Origin: Saprospiraceae bacterium
Lineage (GTDB): Bacteria; Bacteroidota; Bacteroidia; Chitinophagales; Saprospiraceae
Length of the DNA: 36,636 bases
Direction: 5' to 3'
Assembly: GCA_016719855.1 (NCBI GenBank)
Contig: JADJYH010000058.1
Coordinates: forward strand, 1-36,636
Each line of letters opens with the position of its first letter. The stretch's first letter is position 1. The notes beneath the pieces were generated by a model. That model worked only from the letters and a program-made list of their open reading frames with translations. It was not told the DNA's origin and made no database searches. Of this stretch, positions 35,389-36,636 are shown one piece after another. The position numbers and the translations under genes are program-made.

Positions 35389-36636
35389 TCAATCAATCCC
35401 CAGCGCTTCCGCCAGTTCTTTTTTATCATCAAAATCGTGCTTCACGCCTTTGATTTCTTGGTATTTCTCATGCCCTTTGCCCGCCACCAAAACCACGTCG
35501 CCTGACTGTGCCATTTGGCAAGCAGCTTTGATAGCCTGTCTGCGGTCAGTGATGGTCAGCGTTTTTCGCTTCGCAACGATGGGAACGCCCGACTCCATCT
35601 CCGCTAGAATCGCCTCCGGCTCCTCGGAGCGGGGATTGTCGCTGGTCAGGATGACTTGGTCGCTGTAATCGCAGGCGACTCTGGCCATCAGTGGGCGTTT
35701 GGTGCGGTCCCGGTCGCCTCCGCAGCCGCAGACGGTGATGATTTTGCCGCCGCCTTTGCGGAGCTGGTCAATCGTCGAAAGCACCTTTTCCAGCGCATCG
35801 GGCGTGTGGGCATAGTCCACGATGCCGATGACGTTGCGCTCCTTGCTCACCACTTGGTCGAAGCGACCGTCGGCGGCCCGCAAAGCGCTAAGGGCTTGAA
35901 GCACCTCCTCCTTGTTTTGCCCCAACAACACTGCCGACGCATAGACGCCGAGCAGGTTGTAGGCGTTGAACTCGCCAATGAGGCGGGCATGAAAATCGTG
36001 CCCGTCGAGGTCGAGTGAAGGCCGCTCAGACTGTTTTCGAGTATTCTTGCTTTAAAATCCGCCGCCTTGCGCAGCGCAAACGTGTGGTGCTTTGCTTTCG
36101 AGTTTTGCAGCATTACCTCGCCCCGCTTGTCGTCCACATTGACGAGTGCGAAGGCGCTTTTGGGCAAATTGTCAAAGAACATTTTCTTGGCCTCAATGTA
36201 CGCACGGAAGGTTTTGTGGTAATCGAGGTGGTCGTGCGTGATGTTTGTGAACAAGCCTCCCGCAAAAAAAAGACCGGCGATTCGCCTCTGGACGGCAGCA
36301 TGGGAGCTGACTTCCATAAAGGCGAAATCGCAGCCTGCCTCCACCATTTGTTGTATCAGTAAATTGATGGCTCCAGCATCCGGTGTTGTGTGGGTGGAGT
36401 GCACACTGCGTTTGTTCACTTTATTTTCAATCGTCGAAATCAGGCCAACTTTATAGCCCAATTGTGTAAAAAGGTCGTAGAGCAAGGTCGCCGTGGTCGT
36501 TTTCCCGTTCGTTCCGGTCACGCCGACGAGCTTGAGTTTTTCGCTGGGGCGGTCGTAAAATTCCGAGGCAATCCTTCCGAAAGCCTCGGCGCTGTCCGCC
36601 ACCTGCACGTAGGTTATGTGGTCGTGCCTTTCCGTT
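35389..36636 (-). CDS. murE: UDP-MurNAc-L-Ala-D-Glu ligase MurE (meso-DAP type), N-terminus off window, one frameshift
   Basis: MurE adds the third amino acid of the stem peptide. The frame is open to the right edge, so the N-terminal part lies outside. Visible landmarks: KLKLVGVTGTNGKTTTATLLYDL (ATP site), STHTTPDAGAINLL, VSSHAAVQRRIAG, FTNITHDHLDYHKTF, VDYAHTPDALEKVL and CGCGGDRDRTKRP. TSDNPRSEEP contains the DNPR motif typical of enzymes that use meso-diaminopimelate rather than lysine. The end is GDVVLVAGKGHEKYQEIKG..DFDDKKELAEAL. One base is missing near 36022 (true reading GLHLDLDGHDFHARLIGEFN). It is the first visible gene of the dcw cluster; an ftsI-type gene would be expected upstream, outside. 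Confidence 0.95.

Noticed and set aside
1..36636. tRNA, rRNA or riboswitch genes
   Set aside because: I looked for clover-leaf, rRNA and known riboswitch consensus patterns by eye and saw none; a covariance-model scan would be decisive.

Overview
The window looks like a chromosomal segment of a Bacteroidota bacterium, probably of the Saprospiria/Lewinella type. The evidence is a dcw cell-wall and division cluster in the Bacteroidota order (murE-mraY-murD-ftsW-murG-murC-ftsQ-ftsA-ftsZ, no ddl or murF), a giant secreted protein built from SprB-like, PKD-like, PA14, LamG and thrombospondin-3 modules, a Tat-exported DUF1501 protein, and a TAnnTTTG-type -7 promoter element. The lineage is an inference from gene content; no 16S or other marker gene is present.

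Layout. 1-2436 (minus): a Tat-exported sugar phosphate isomerase/epimerase-like protein, cut by the left edge, and a DUF1501 lipoprotein. 2542-3279 (plus): an acidic protein I do not recognise. 3473-11066 (plus): a heavy-metal efflux locus with a His-rich exported protein, a periplasmic adaptor lipoprotein, an HME-type RND pump and a TolC-like outer-membrane factor. A Fic-domain gene on the opposite strand sits between adaptor and pump, and its divergent promoter region carries a helically phased array of GACGCA motifs. 11317-22643 (minus): one gene for a secreted multidomain adhesin-like protein of about 3,775 residues. 23244-36636 (minus): the dcw cluster, which makes and polymerises lipid II precursors (MurC, D, E, MraY, MurG, FtsW) and builds the division ring (FtsQ, FtsA, FtsZ).

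Two accessory modules interrupt the dcw cluster. One is an MNT/HepT nucleotidyltransferase-HEPN pair between mraY and murD, whose HepT gene has an in-frame stop before its RNase motif. The other is a four-helix-bundle (S23/bIVSP) gene on the opposite strand between murD and ftsW, enclosed by about 35-bp inverted repeats made of GAGTTAT heptamers. The same heptamer palindrome occurs, without the gene, between ftsA and ftsZ and inside the coding sequence of the RND pump. Other heptamer palindromes with different sequence but the same design lie at ftsZ's end, inside murC and upstream near position 900. This repeat system, and its possible link to the four-helix-bundle gene, is the most interesting part of the window.

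Data caution: about eighteen single-base frameshifts break otherwise conserved genes, many at homopolymers and several in essential genes. This looks like consensus error from indel-prone reads rather than gene decay. Coordinates for such genes give the whole reconstructed span.
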